Below are positions 1-7,906 of a stretch of DNA of 40,881 nt, piece after piece (position 1 is the first letter of the stretch; every line of letters starts with the position of its first letter). The notes beneath the pieces are model-generated. The model saw only the letters and a list, made by a program, of their open reading frames with translations, did not search any database and was not told where the DNA came from. This DNA is from Chitinophagaceae bacterium (lineage in GTDB: Bacteria > Bacteroidota > Bacteroidia > Chitinophagales > Chitinophagaceae). The position numbers and the translations under genes are program-made. The stretch is from NCBI GenBank assembly GCA_028288595.1, contig JAQBNK010000132.1, positions 1 through 40,881 of the forward strand. Reading direction: 5' to 3'.

Positions 1-14
1 TAAAAAAAATAAAA

Positions 15-42
15 AAGGTGAAGAATAATGGTCCTTCACCTT
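15..42 (-). terminator. Intrinsic terminator downstream of the ferredoxin gene
   Basis: Two 9-base arms (AAGGTGAAG at 15-23 and CTTCACCTT at 34-42) are perfectly complementary with a 10-base loop. Read on the minus strand the stem is followed by a long T-rich run (positions 14 down to 1). It lies about 95 bases after the ferredoxin stop codon. The bases between 43 and 136 hold no visible gene. Confidence 0.75.
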
Positions 43-136
43 AGTTGCGGGAAATATCACCCGCCGTTTAAATGTTGCCAAAACGACAACAACTGTTGTT
101 TGATGTAAAATTATAAACAGTTTTAAAAAAAAGAAA

Positions 137-484
137 CTAAATATGCAGTTTTTCTTTTTTTGCGAGAAGATCATCAACTGTTTCCCTGTACATTTCATCG
201 GGTATACAACAATCTACCGGGCAAACGGCAGCACATTGCGGCTCCTCATGAAAGCCCTGGCATTCAGTACATTTATTAGGAACGATGTAATACATATCGT
301 TACTAATAGGTTCGTTGCGTTGTTCGGCAGTAATTACGGTTCCATCGATTAAAGTATAAGAACCTTTAAGCGTTGTTCCGTCAGACATTGCCCATTCAAC
401 TCCGCCTTCATAAATGGCGTTATTGGGACACTCCGGTTCGCATGCACCGCAGTTAATACATTCATCCGTTATCTTAATGGCCAT
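137..484 (-). CDS. 2x[4Fe-4S] dicluster ferredoxin
   Basis: A 115-residue electron-transfer protein. The first cluster motif is C9-x2-C12-x2-C15-x3-C19-P; the second is C72-x2-C75-x8-C84-x3-C88-P, so the second site has the 8-residue insertion typical of FdxA/Alv-type bacterial ferredoxins. About 50 residues separate the two motifs, more than in classical clostridial ferredoxins, and two extra cysteines (92 and 93) follow. Cytoplasmic; no signal sequence. It is transcribed divergently from the acyl-CoA reductase gene across a 59-base gap. A redox link between the two is an inference from position only. The ATG at 484 is the only sensible start because the first cluster begins at residue 9. 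Confidence 0.93.
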   Translation of the reverse strand: MAIKITDECINCGACEPECPNNAIYEGGVEWAMSDGTTLKGSYTLIDGTVITAEQRNEPISNDMYYIVPNKCTECQGFHEEPQCAAVCPVDCCIPDEMYRETVDDLLAKKEKLHI

Positions 485-513
485 AAAAATTCAGTTATTA
501 AGCGTTAGTCAGA

Positions 514-521
514 TAATTTTG
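514..521 (+). promoter_or_regulatory. Putative -7 element for the acyl-CoA reductase gene
   Basis: The octamer TAATTTTG fits the Bacteroidota -7 consensus TAnnTTTG exactly and lies 22 bases before the ATG at 544. No clear TTTG/TTG -33 element is visible at the expected distance, so this half of the divergent promoter pair is weaker. Confidence 0.45.
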
Positions 522-526
522 CACGT

Positions 527-555
527 CAAAAATACACGGAAAGATGGATTTACAA
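527..555 (-). promoter_or_regulatory. Putative Bacteroidota promoter of the ferredoxin gene
   Basis: On the minus strand a TTG (553-555) is followed after 18 bases by TATTTTTG (527-534), matching the -33 TTG / -7 TAnnTTTG pattern of the Bacteroidota primary sigma factor. Transcription would begin about 35 bases upstream of the ferredoxin ATG. The -33 element lies within the first codons of the divergent acyl-CoA reductase gene, so the two promoters overlap and may be coupled. Confidence 0.5.
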
Positions 556-1542
556 GAACGAATTGAGTTATTGGCAAAATTGGGTGAATACATGAAAAGC
601 AATTCTGCCGAATGGCAGGAGATAAAACAAAAGGCGTCGCGTGAAAACCCATGGTTTATTCCTGCATTTATCGAACGGGCCGCAAAGAATATTTATACTT
701 CATTTCTGGAAAAAGAAAGCCTGGAAAAATGGGCGCAGCAGTACGCTATTCCCCATGTACAGGAGCATTCTAAAACTGTGGGCGTGGTGATGGCGGGGAA
801 CATTCCGCTTGTTGGTTTTCATGACTTTTTATCGGTTTTTATCAGCGGGCACAGCCAGGTGATTAAGGCATCTTCAAAAGATGAAGTATTAATAAAGCAT
901 TTGGTTAAGAAGCTATATGAGTGGGATCACCTGGTTCAAAATGATGTCTCTTTTGCTGAGCAGTTGAAGGGGTGCGATGCTTACATTGCCACCGGGAGCA
1001 ACAATACGGGTCGGTATTTTGAGTATTATTTCGGGAAGTACCCCAATATTATCCGAAAGAACCGGACTTCGGTGGCCATCTTAACCGGCTCAGAAACAAC
1101 TGAAGATTTGTCAGCATTGGCTGATGATATCCAGGTATACTTCGGCCTTGGTTGCAGGAATGTTACCAAACTATTTGTTCCCGAAGGGTACGATTTTGAA
1201 CCCTTGGTAAAGTCACTAAATAAATATGAATACCTGCTGGATTTTCATAAGTACAAACATAATTACGATTACCAGCTGGCTTTAGTAATGTTAAACAGGC
1301 AATATTATATGACCAATGGATCGGTGCTGCTTATACAAAATGATAGTGTATTCGCCCCTGTGAGCCGGGTCAACTATAGCTTCTATCAACCTTCTGAAGA
1401 CATTGCCGGCCACCTGAAGCACAATGAGCGCATTCAATGTATAGTTGGAAAAAACCAGGTCCCCTTTGGCGATTCTCAGCACCCAAAACTGACAGATTAT
1501 GCTGATGGAACTGACACACTTCAATTTCTCTGTTCCTTATAA
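544..1542 (+). CDS. Acyl-CoA reductase (LuxC family)
   Basis: A 332-residue protein of the LuxC branch of the aldehyde dehydrogenase superfamily, which reduces an activated acyl group to an aldehyde with NAD(P)H. The family signature with the catalytic cysteine is GLGCRNVTKL (Cys204). The cofactor-fold segment GNIPLVGFHDFLSVFISG lies at residues 85-102. It is shorter than luminescence LuxC proteins (about 480), as is usual for stand-alone Bacteroidota homologues. No luxD or luxE partner is nearby, so bioluminescence is not implied; a role in fatty aldehyde or lipid metabolism is inferred. Its only close partner is the divergent ferredoxin. Confidence 0.85.
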   Translation: MDLQERIELLAKLGEYMKSNSAEWQEIKQKASRENPWFIPAFIERAAKNIYTSFLEKESLEKWAQQYAIPHVQEHSKTVGVVMAGNIPLVGFHDFLSVFISGHSQVIKASSKDEVLIKHLVKKLYEWDHLVQNDVSFAEQLKGCDAYIATGSNNTGRYFEYYFGKYPNIIRKNRTSVAILTGSETTEDLSALADDIQVYFGLGCRNVTKLFVPEGYDFEPLVKSLNKYEYLLDFHKYKHNYDYQLALVMLNRQYYMTNGSVLLIQNDSVFAPVSRVNYSFYQPSEDIAGHLKHNERIQCIVGKNQVPFGDSQHPKLTDYADGTDTLQFLCSL

Positions 1543-1694
1543 AAACCAGTGAAATACGAGCATCTTCGTCAAACATTTGTTAAATGGTTTTAATGGCAGA
1601 CCTGACTTTTAAACAGGTTCGTTTATTTGCTAACGGAAAGGCATATCTTTTGACCAGACAGTAATATTGTAAACTATAAAAAACCGGAGTAAAA

Positions 1695-3215
1695 ATGAAA
1701 CTCAAAAGTATTCTCATGGTAGTTGTGCTAAGTGCCTCTACCGCTGTTTTGAGTGTTTGGGGCTATAACAAATTTTCGCAGACCCAGTATGCAGGCTTGC
1801 AGCAACCGGGAAAATTACCTGTTAATTATGCAGGTTTTTTCGATGCTAAAAATGCACCCGGCACAGCAGTGGACTTTAGTGCCGCAGCTACTTCTGCTAC
1901 CCCCGCAGTCGTACACATCAAAACAAGAACGAAATCGAAACAAATAACTAATAATCTTCCACGTGGAAAAAATCCGCTGTCTGATCTTTTTGGTGATGAC
2001 TTCGGGGATTTCTTTGGCGGACCCAGATCTCAAATGACGCCTGAGCAAAGAGCAAGCGGAAGCGGTGTACTGATCAGCCAGGACGGATATATCGTGACTA
2101 ATAATCACGTGGTTGACGGGGCGGATGAAATTAATGTTACACTCGCGAACAAACGCAGCTATAAAGCAACTGTTGTTGGCGCCGATCCCAACAGTGATAT
2201 CGCTGTAATAAGAATTGACGGAAACAATTTCCCTTATCTCGTTTATGGAAACAGTGATGAATCAAAATTAGGCCAATGGGTACTTGCAATTGGTTACCCT
2301 TTAAATCTTGACGTAACAGTTACGGCAGGTATCATTAGTGCAAAAGCAAGAGCTATCGGCATTAACCGCGGCAAATACCCGATCGAATCGTTCATTCAAA
2401 CTGATGCTGCAGTAAACCCCGGTAACAGTGGTGGTGCATTGGTAAATACAAATGGTGAACTGATCGGTATTAATTCAGCTATCGCTTCTCCAACGGGCTC
2501 ATACGCTGGTTACTCTTACGCTATTCCGGTTAACATCGTAAAAAAAGTAATCAATGACCTGATCAAATTCGGAACTGTTCAAAGAGCATTTATTGGTATT
2601 ACTTATCCTAATGAACAGATCACCGATGAGCAGAAAAAAGCAGAGGGGATTAAAGAAGGGGATGGAATTTATGTTTCAGGGGTGGATCCTGAAGGAGCCG
2701 CTAAAGCAGCAGGAATTACCAAAGGTGATTTTGTAACAAAGATCAACGGCGTAACAATCGGCAGCGGGCCAGAATTACAGGACCAGGTATCGCGTTATAA
2801 ACCGGGAGATAAGATAAGTGTAAGTTATGTGCGTAATGGAAAAGAATACAACACATCCGTAACATTGAAGAACAGGTCTGGCAATTACAGCCAGGTTACC
2901 GCTGAAACTTTGTCAGAAAAATTAGGAGGTGCAGAACTTGCAACAGTTGATAATGCGACGGCTAAAAAAAGTAATATTCAAGGCGGAATTGTTGTGAAAA
3001 AATTAGGAACAGGTATTTTAAAGGGAACAAGGATGCAGGAAGGATTTATTATTACAAGTGTAAATGGGCAGGATGTAAAAACGCTTGACGAACTAAATAA
3101 ATTATTAAGCGCCGCTAATGGAACCGTAAGGCTTGAAGGTGTTTATCCCGGCTATGATGGCCAGTATGGATATCCTTTGAATTTGGGTGATAGCGGCTAT
3201 GGCGATGATCAATAA
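1695..3215 (+). CDS. HtrA/Deg-type serine protease with two PDZ domains
   Basis: A 506-residue periplasmic quality-control protease. An N-terminal hydrophobic segment (about residues 5-23) acts as signal or anchor. The trypsin-like domain has the triad His138 (TNNHVVDGA), Asp168 (PNSDIAVI) and Ser245 (NPGNSGGAL). A first PDZ domain follows at about 300-395 (VDPEGAAKAAGITKGDFV) and a second, more divergent one at about 405-490. A Gly/Phe/Asp-rich LA-loop-like region lies at about 90-115. Length and order match DegP/DegQ proteins. It is monocistronic, with a hairpin terminator directly downstream. Confidence 0.95.
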   Translation: MKLKSILMVVVLSASTAVLSVWGYNKFSQTQYAGLQQPGKLPVNYAGFFDAKNAPGTAVDFSAAATSATPAVVHIKTRTKSKQITNNLPRGKNPLSDLFGDDFGDFFGGPRSQMTPEQRASGSGVLISQDGYIVTNNHVVDGADEINVTLANKRSYKATVVGADPNSDIAVIRIDGNNFPYLVYGNSDESKLGQWVLAIGYPLNLDVTVTAGIISAKARAIGINRGKYPIESFIQTDAAVNPGNSGGALVNTNGELIGINSAIASPTGSYAGYSYAIPVNIVKKVINDLIKFGTVQRAFIGITYPNEQITDEQKKAEGIKEGDGIYVSGVDPEGAAKAAGITKGDFVTKINGVTIGSGPELQDQVSRYKPGDKISVSYVRNGKEYNTSVTLKNRSGNYSQVTAETLSEKLGGAELATVDNATAKKSNIQGGIVVKKLGTGILKGTRMQEGFIITSVNGQDVKTLDELNKLLSAANGTVRLEGVYPGYDGQYGYPLNLGDSGYGDDQ

Positions 3216-3237
3216 TGGCAGATATATATTTTTTAGA

Positions 3238-3259
3238 AAGGGTAGCAAACGCTACCCTT
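3238..3259 (+). terminator. Terminator of the htrA-type gene
   Basis: Nine-base arms AAGGGTAGC (3238-3246) and GCTACCCTT (3251-3259) flank the loop AAAC, followed by the T-rich stretch CTTATTTTT. It sits between convergent genes; the T-run runs into the last codons of the amylase gene. On the minus strand the stem is not followed by a T-run, so it serves mainly the plus strand. Confidence 0.8.
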
Positions 3260-3260
3260 C

Positions 3261-4532
3261 TTATTTTTCTGTATGATAAATTACAAACTCGCCAGGGTAC
3301 AACCCAATATTTAAATTCGATTCGAAGTGATGAGGCCGGCCGGAAAATAAATTGATATAATCACCCTTTATCAGTTCATGTTGCAGATCAATAATTATCC
3401 TTTCCGAAGCCAGGAAATTTAGTATCACGATTACTTTCGACTGGTTTTTATAACACAAATAAGCGAGTACCTTATTTTTATTTTCATGATCAAAAATTTG
3501 AATTTCAGTTTCAAACTGAAAGGCTTCATTAGTCTTTCTGAGAGATAATAATTTTTGATAAAAGCCCTGCAATTGTAATGGGCCATCCCAGTTGATCTCA
3601 TCCTTATCAAAAAATAATAATCTTTTTTTATTGGGTTTTTCCTGGCCGCTATAAATTAAGGGGATACCGGGGAATGTACAGCTGAAAACCGCGAATGCCT
3701 TGGCAGCCTCACCATATTTTTCATATTCAGTTCCGTTCCAGGAATTTTCGTCATGATTGGTGGTGAATAATAATTTTTGTGAACCGGCCGGATACTGCAA
3801 ATATTTATGCAGTGTCTGATAAACATAGTCCATACCGTATTCTCCCTGTATTAGTTTCCTGCTCACCTGCATCCATTCCCAGCCGTAGGAGACATCAAAC
3901 ACTTCATGATATTCTACGGCCTCGCATTCAGCCAGCCAGAATAATTTCTTTGAATGCTCGCAGGCGGTTCTTGCCTCAAACCAAAAATCAATGGGAACAA
4001 GATGAGCCATATCGCAGCGAAAACCATCGATGCCGCATTCAGAAACCCAGAACTGCATACAACGGATCATCTCTTCACGCATTTCTTTTACAACAAAATT
4101 TAAATCGATCACATCGATCCAGTTATGCTCGTCAAAGAATTCTCCTTTCTCATTTTTTTTATACCATTCAGGATGCTCATTAACCCAGTGATGATCCCAG
4201 CCTGTGTGATTAGCGACCCAGTCGATGATTACTTTCATTCCTAATTCATGGGCCTGGTTCACGAGATTTTTAAAATCATCTATGCTTCCGAACTCGGGGT
4301 TAACGGCAGCGTAATTGCTGCATGCATAATAACTGCCCAAACTTCCCTGCCGGCCCTTTATACTGATAGGTGTTACCGGCATGAACCATAAGATATCTAC
4401 ACCCATCTGTTTTAATCTTGGAAGGTGTAAACTGAAGGCATTAAAAGTTCCTTCTTTGGTATATTGCCTTACATTGACTTCATAGATATTGGAACCACTT
4501 GCCCAACCGACTGTTAAAAACTTTCTTTCCAT
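3261..4532 (-). CDS. GH13 alpha-amylase family glycoside hydrolase
   Basis: A 423-residue enzyme acting on alpha-glucan linkages. Counting from the TTG two codons upstream, the four GH13 motifs are: region I DWVANH (Asp106 to His111), region II GFRCDMAH with nucleophile Asp176, region III LAECE with acid/base Glu204, and region IV TTNHDE with stabiliser Asp263. A C-terminal beta domain follows at about 345-425. There is no signal peptide, so a cytoplasmic role in glycogen or maltodextrin turnover is likely. The ATG at 4532 is preferred over the in-frame TTG at 4538. No other sugar-metabolism gene is adjacent, so substrate specificity cannot be told. Confidence 0.9.
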   Translation of the reverse strand: MERKFLTVGWASGSNIYEVNVRQYTKEGTFNAFSLHLPRLKQMGVDILWFMPVTPISIKGRQGSLGSYYACSNYAAVNPEFGSIDDFKNLVNQAHELGMKVIIDWVANHTGWDHHWVNEHPEWYKKNEKGEFFDEHNWIDVIDLNFVVKEMREEMIRCMQFWVSECGIDGFRCDMAHLVPIDFWFEARTACEHSKKLFWLAECEAVEYHEVFDVSYGWEWMQVSRKLIQGEYGMDYVYQTLHKYLQYPAGSQKLLFTTNHDENSWNGTEYEKYGEAAKAFAVFSCTFPGIPLIYSGQEKPNKKRLLFFDKDEINWDGPLQLQGFYQKLLSLRKTNEAFQFETEIQIFDHENKNKVLAYLCYKNQSKVIVILNFLASERIIIDLQHELIKGDYINLFSGRPHHFESNLNIGLYPGEFVIYHTEK

Positions 4533-4558
4533 AATCAACGATCAAAGTAACAAATAAA

Positions 4559-4566
4559 TACTTTTG
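4559..4566 (+). promoter_or_regulatory. Putative -7 element for the APC permease gene
   Basis: TACTTTTG matches TAnnTTTG and lies only 8 bases before the ATG at 4575, which would give a very short or leaderless mRNA. No -33 TTG is evident at the normal spacing, so this is tentative. Confidence 0.35.
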
Positions 4567-4574
4567 AAGCGCAC

Positions 4575-5915
4575 ATGAACAAACCCCAGTTACCGGAACG
4601 TCGTATCGGTTTATTACAGGCGACTGCTATTAACATGATAGACATGATCGGGATCGGGCCCTTTGTTGTGCTGAGTGTGGTTGCAGAAACCATGCAGGGT
4701 CCTTCTTTTCTTTATGCATGGATCGCAGGCGCTTTTCTTTCTTATATTGATGCCATGACCTGGAGCCAGTTAGGTTCTACTTTTCCACTGGCAGGCGGAA
4801 GCTATAATTTCTTAAAAGAAGGATATGGCCCGAAGTGGGGCAAACTGATGAGTTTTTTATTCGTGTGGCAAACGATGATACAGGCTCCGCTGGTGCTGGC
4901 TTCTGCTGCGATAGGATTTTCCCAGTATGCAGGTTTTTTGTGGCCGGGCATTTCTCCAAAATTATTTAGCGGTACACTTGTAATATTAGTAGTTGTGCTG
5001 CTTTACAGGAAAACAGAATCTGTTGGCAGGATCAGTGTTTTTTTATGGTGTGGTGTATTACTCACATTAGGATGGATCATTGCAGGAGGCCTGCTTCATG
5101 GAAATTTCAGTGCTCCGGTTTTACACATTAATGATGGGTTAAAATTGAATCATGCATTTGCCGCCGCGATTGGTTTTGCAAGTGTAAAAACGATCTACAG
5201 TTATCTTGGTTATTACAATGTTTGCCATTTAGGAAGTGAGATCAAAAATCCGGAAAAGAATATTCCGCGAAGCATGTTCATTTCTATTACAGGAATTGCG
5301 CTGCTTTATCTCGCAATGAATATCAGCGTTGCCTCAGTGCTTCCTATGCAACAAATTCAAACCAGCAAATTTGTGATCAGTGAATTTATTCAATCGCTTT
5401 ACGGAGCAGGTGCAGCCAAAATTATTACCGTGATGGTTCTCTGGGTGGCATTTGCTTCTATATTTTCCGCGACACTGGGGTATAGCAGAATTCCATACGC
5501 CGCGGCTAAAGACGGCGCTTTCTTTAGTGTTTTTGCAAAACTTCATCCAACAAAAAATTTCCCTTATGTCTCTTTGCTGGCGCTTGGTGCAGTGGCTTTT
5601 ATTTTTAGTATGCTGTTCCGATTGAAAGAAGTTATCGAAGGAATCCTGGCCATGCGGATATTAATTCAATTTATAGGACAGGGGATTGGATTGATTCTTT
5701 TAGCCAAACGGAAAGGATTGAACGTTTTTAAATGGAAAATGCCTTTGTTTCCTATCCCGGCGATCATTGGAATTTTATTGTGGCTGTTTATCTTTTATTC
5801 AACAGGAATGACCATGATGATCTCTGGTGTAATAGTTATTACGACAGGATTAATTACGTTTTTGATAAAAGCATCATTAAAAAAAGAATGGCCTTTTTTT
5901 ATTATGAAAAAATAA
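4575..5915 (+). CDS. APC-superfamily amino acid/polyamine permease
   Basis: A 446-residue inner-membrane transporter with about 12 hydrophobic segments. The first helix region, with the unwound glycine motif MIGIGPFVVLS, lies at residues 23-35. The segment TWSQLGSTFPLAGGSYNFLKEGYGP (quoted parts TWSQLGSTFP, AGGSYNF) is the conserved TM2-TM3 region of amino acid permeases. The substrate cannot be read from sequence. It is flanked by the divergent amylase gene and by a bidirectional terminator downstream. Confidence 0.88.
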   Translation: MNKPQLPERRIGLLQATAINMIDMIGIGPFVVLSVVAETMQGPSFLYAWIAGAFLSYIDAMTWSQLGSTFPLAGGSYNFLKEGYGPKWGKLMSFLFVWQTMIQAPLVLASAAIGFSQYAGFLWPGISPKLFSGTLVILVVVLLYRKTESVGRISVFLWCGVLLTLGWIIAGGLLHGNFSAPVLHINDGLKLNHAFAAAIGFASVKTIYSYLGYYNVCHLGSEIKNPEKNIPRSMFISITGIALLYLAMNISVASVLPMQQIQTSKFVISEFIQSLYGAGAAKIITVMVLWVAFASIFSATLGYSRIPYAAAKDGAFFSVFAKLHPTKNFPYVSLLALGAVAFIFSMLFRLKEVIEGILAMRILIQFIGQGIGLILLAKRKGLNVFKWKMPLFPIPAIIGILLWLFIFYSTGMTMMISGVIVITTGLITFLIKASLKKEWPFFIMKK

Positions 5916-5996
5916 CTCACCTCATCACTGTACAGGACGATCAATTGTGCGACGCAACTAAGCTGAAAAATGTTATACAGCCGGGCTCAAAAAAAA

Positions 5997-6016
5997 AGTC
6001 ACACAACAGTGTGACT
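5997..6016. terminator. Bidirectional intrinsic terminator
   Basis: AGTCACAC (5997-6004) and GTGTGACT (6009-6016) form a perfect 8-bp stem with loop AACA. On the minus strand it is followed by nine or more T residues (strong terminator for the gene ending at 6140); on the plus strand it is followed by CTTTATATTGATTTT (weaker, for the permease ending at 5915). Confidence 0.8.
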
Positions 6017-6026
6017 CTTTATATTG

Positions 6027-6116
6027 ATTTTAAATACTAAAATCTAAATACTAAATTCTAAACTTTAAATTCTGAATACCGGATACTGAAATCTGAATAC
6101 TGAAATCTAAATACTA
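6027..6116. repeat. Low-complexity direct repeats of TAAATACTAAAATC-like words
   Basis: A run of degenerate tandem words of about 7 to 14 bases (variants of CTAAATACTAAA and CTGAATACTGAAAT). The word AATCTAAATACTA occurs near 6041 and again near 6103. It fills the gap between the terminator and the 3' end of the serine palmitoyltransferase-like gene and has no coding potential. Similar words recur at 11317-11371 and 33204-33255. Confidence 0.65.
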
Positions 6117-6139
6117 CGTACGCTATACTAACATCTCCA

Positions 6140-7444
6140 CTATTTATTTTTCAATTTGTGATTCAGATATTCAAAACGCTTATCAGTGGCGGCTTCGGCC
6201 ATATCAGGAATTTCGTCTGCTTTATAACTTCCCGCATCCAATTTATGTTTTGTTTCTTCGAAGGCTTTTAGTGTTTCTTTAATATCCTCATCCGTATGAA
6301 CGGCTGTTGGAATTAACCGGAAAATAATATGGCCCTTTGGAATAACCGGATAAAGAACAATGGAACAAAAAATTCCATAGTGCTCGCGAATATCCATCAC
6401 CATGGCTGTAGCTTCTTCTACTCCACCTTTCATATACACAGGTGTGACAACGGAATCTGTTTTACCAATATCGAAGCCTTTTTCTTTTAAGCCGTTCTGC
6501 AACTTTAAAGCATTGCTCCAAAGTTTATCTTTTAATTCAGGATGATTGCGTAATAATTCAAGCCGCTTAAGATTACCGATCACCAGCGGCATCGGCAAAC
6601 TCTTTGCAAAAATTTGGGAACGAATATTATAACGGATATAATCGATGATGGTTTTTGGCCCTGATACAAATGCGCCAATAGAAGCCATCGACTTTGCAAA
6701 AGTTGAAAAATAAAGATCAATGCCATCCTGCACGCCTTGTTCTTCGCCGGCACCTGCGCCGGTTTTTCCCAATGTTCCAAAACCATGTGCATCATCTACT
6801 AACAAACGAAATTCGTATTTGGATTTTAACGCAATGATCTCTTTTAATTTGCCCTGGTCGCCGGCCATTCCAAAAACACCTTCAGTAATAACCAGGATAC
6901 CGCCTGCTTTTTGTTTGTCTATGAGCGCCACCGCTCTTTGTAATTGTTTTTCGAAATCTTCCAGGTCGTTATGTTTGAAAACATAGCGGTGGCCGGGATG
7001 CAGGCGAAGCCCGTCTATAATACATGCATGACTTTCCGCGTCGTATATGATCACATCGTGGCGGCTGCAAAGCGCATCGATAATACTCACCATCCCCTGG
7101 TAACCAAAATTTAATAAAAGGGTATCTTCTTTTGATTCAAACGCCGCCAGTTCTGCTTCCAGTTGTTCGTGATAATTACTGTTCCCGCTCATCATTCTTG
7201 CCCCCATAGGTAAGGCCAGTCCATATTGCGCGGCGCCCTCTGCGTCGGCTTTTCTTACTTCGGGATGATTGGCCAGGCCGAGATAATTGTTTAAGCTCCA
7301 CACTATCATTTCCTTACCACGGAACTTCATCCGGTTGCCGATCTCTCCCTCCAGTTTTGGAAAAGCAAAATAACCATGTGCCCTTTCGCGATGCTGACCC
7401 AGTGGTCCTGAATTTTTCGTTAGTCTTTCGAAAATGTCTGCCAT
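6140..7444 (-). CDS. Alpha-oxoamine synthase, probable serine palmitoyltransferase
   Basis: A 434-residue fold-type I PLP enzyme that condenses an amino acid with an acyl-CoA. PLP-site residues are visible: His139 (AESHACIIDG), the DDAHGFGTLG motif (Asp218, His220) and the Schiff-base lysine Lys251 in STFAKSMASIG. The motif SLNNYLGLANHP at 50-61 is typical of the family (2-amino-3-ketobutyrate CoA ligase, 8-amino-7-oxononanoate synthase, serine palmitoyltransferase). No biotin genes are adjacent. Serine palmitoyltransferase, the first step of sphingolipid synthesis in many Bacteroidota, is the best guess; a glycine acyltransferase is the alternative. It is slightly longer than the usual 395-420 residues. 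Confidence 0.75.
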   Translation of the reverse strand: MADIFERLTKNSGPLGQHRERAHGYFAFPKLEGEIGNRMKFRGKEMIVWSLNNYLGLANHPEVRKADAEGAAQYGLALPMGARMMSGNSNYHEQLEAELAAFESKEDTLLLNFGYQGMVSIIDALCSRHDVIIYDAESHACIIDGLRLHPGHRYVFKHNDLEDFEKQLQRAVALIDKQKAGGILVITEGVFGMAGDQGKLKEIIALKSKYEFRLLVDDAHGFGTLGKTGAGAGEEQGVQDGIDLYFSTFAKSMASIGAFVSGPKTIIDYIRYNIRSQIFAKSLPMPLVIGNLKRLELLRNHPELKDKLWSNALKLQNGLKEKGFDIGKTDSVVTPVYMKGGVEEATAMVMDIREHYGIFCSIVLYPVIPKGHIIFRLIPTAVHTDEDIKETLKAFEETKHKLDAGSYKADEIPDMAEAATDKRFEYLNHKLKNK

Positions 7445-7526
7445 CGTAGAAGATTTATGTCAATAATCAAACTTTCTAAATTGCGGCGAAGTTAACAAAT
7501 TGATGGCTAACCGGAGACGGCAGGCT

Positions 7527-7853
7527 TTACCATTTTAACACTTGCAGAATAGTTTTCCATCCTGAAGAAGTGCGCTGCCACACTCTCAGGTAGTTTTCTT
7601 TTGAATCTTTATAGGTGAGATTTCCATAGACATAGGCTAAATCGCCGGCTTTAGAGACGCCTCCCGCAACAGGTTCCATTTGCAGGTCCGCAGGAATTAA
7701 TTGTATAGCACGGATGAATTCCTGGTCGATTTTCATAACATCGGGGAGTGTGCTTGTAAATTTTGTTTTAACAATTTTTGCTACCTGAACGTCAGTAACG
7801 ATATAAGAAGGCTTTAAAAAATCATTACCACAATTGTTGTAGCAGGCAAGAAC
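7527..7853 (-). pseudogene. 5'-truncated DUF4440/SnoaL-like (NTF2-fold) remnant
   Basis: An open frame of 108 codons directly after tandem stops (TAA TAG at 7854-7859) with no start codon until Met at 7736. The C-terminal half (GDLAYVYGNLTYKDSK, then YLRVWQRTSSGWK) closely resembles the C-terminus of DUF4440/SnoaL-like lipoproteins. The frame begins VLACYNNCG, which resembles a lipobox cysteine without its signal peptide. Family members are about 140-160 residues with a signal sequence, so the N-terminus appears lost just downstream of the ABC-F terminator. A short protein could start at 7736 (69 residues) but would lack half of the fold. A pseudogene is the simplest reading. Confidence 0.6.
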
Positions 7854-7861
7854 CTATTAAC

Positions 7862-7890
7862 AAAGAAGTCCGGCATGACCGGACTTCTTT
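7862..7890 (-). terminator. Terminator of the ABC-F gene
   Basis: A perfect 12-bp stem (AAAGAAGTCCGG at 7862-7873 with CCGGACTTCTTT at 7879-7890) and a 5-base loop, 16 bases after the ABC-F stop codon. On the minus strand it ends in TTT followed by GTTAAT. It separates the ABC-F gene from the DUF4440 remnant. Confidence 0.8.
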
Positions 7891-7906
7891 TAAGATCAAA
7901 ATAATT

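Noticed and set aside
544-1542. Bioluminescence operon
   Set aside because: Only a LuxC-type reductase is present; no luxA, luxB, luxD or luxE.
1626-1652. Promoter of the htrA-type gene (TTTG at 1626, TATCTTTTG at 1644)
   Set aside because: The spacing (14 bases) and the -7 sequence (three bases between TA and TTTG) do not fit the Bacteroidota consensus.
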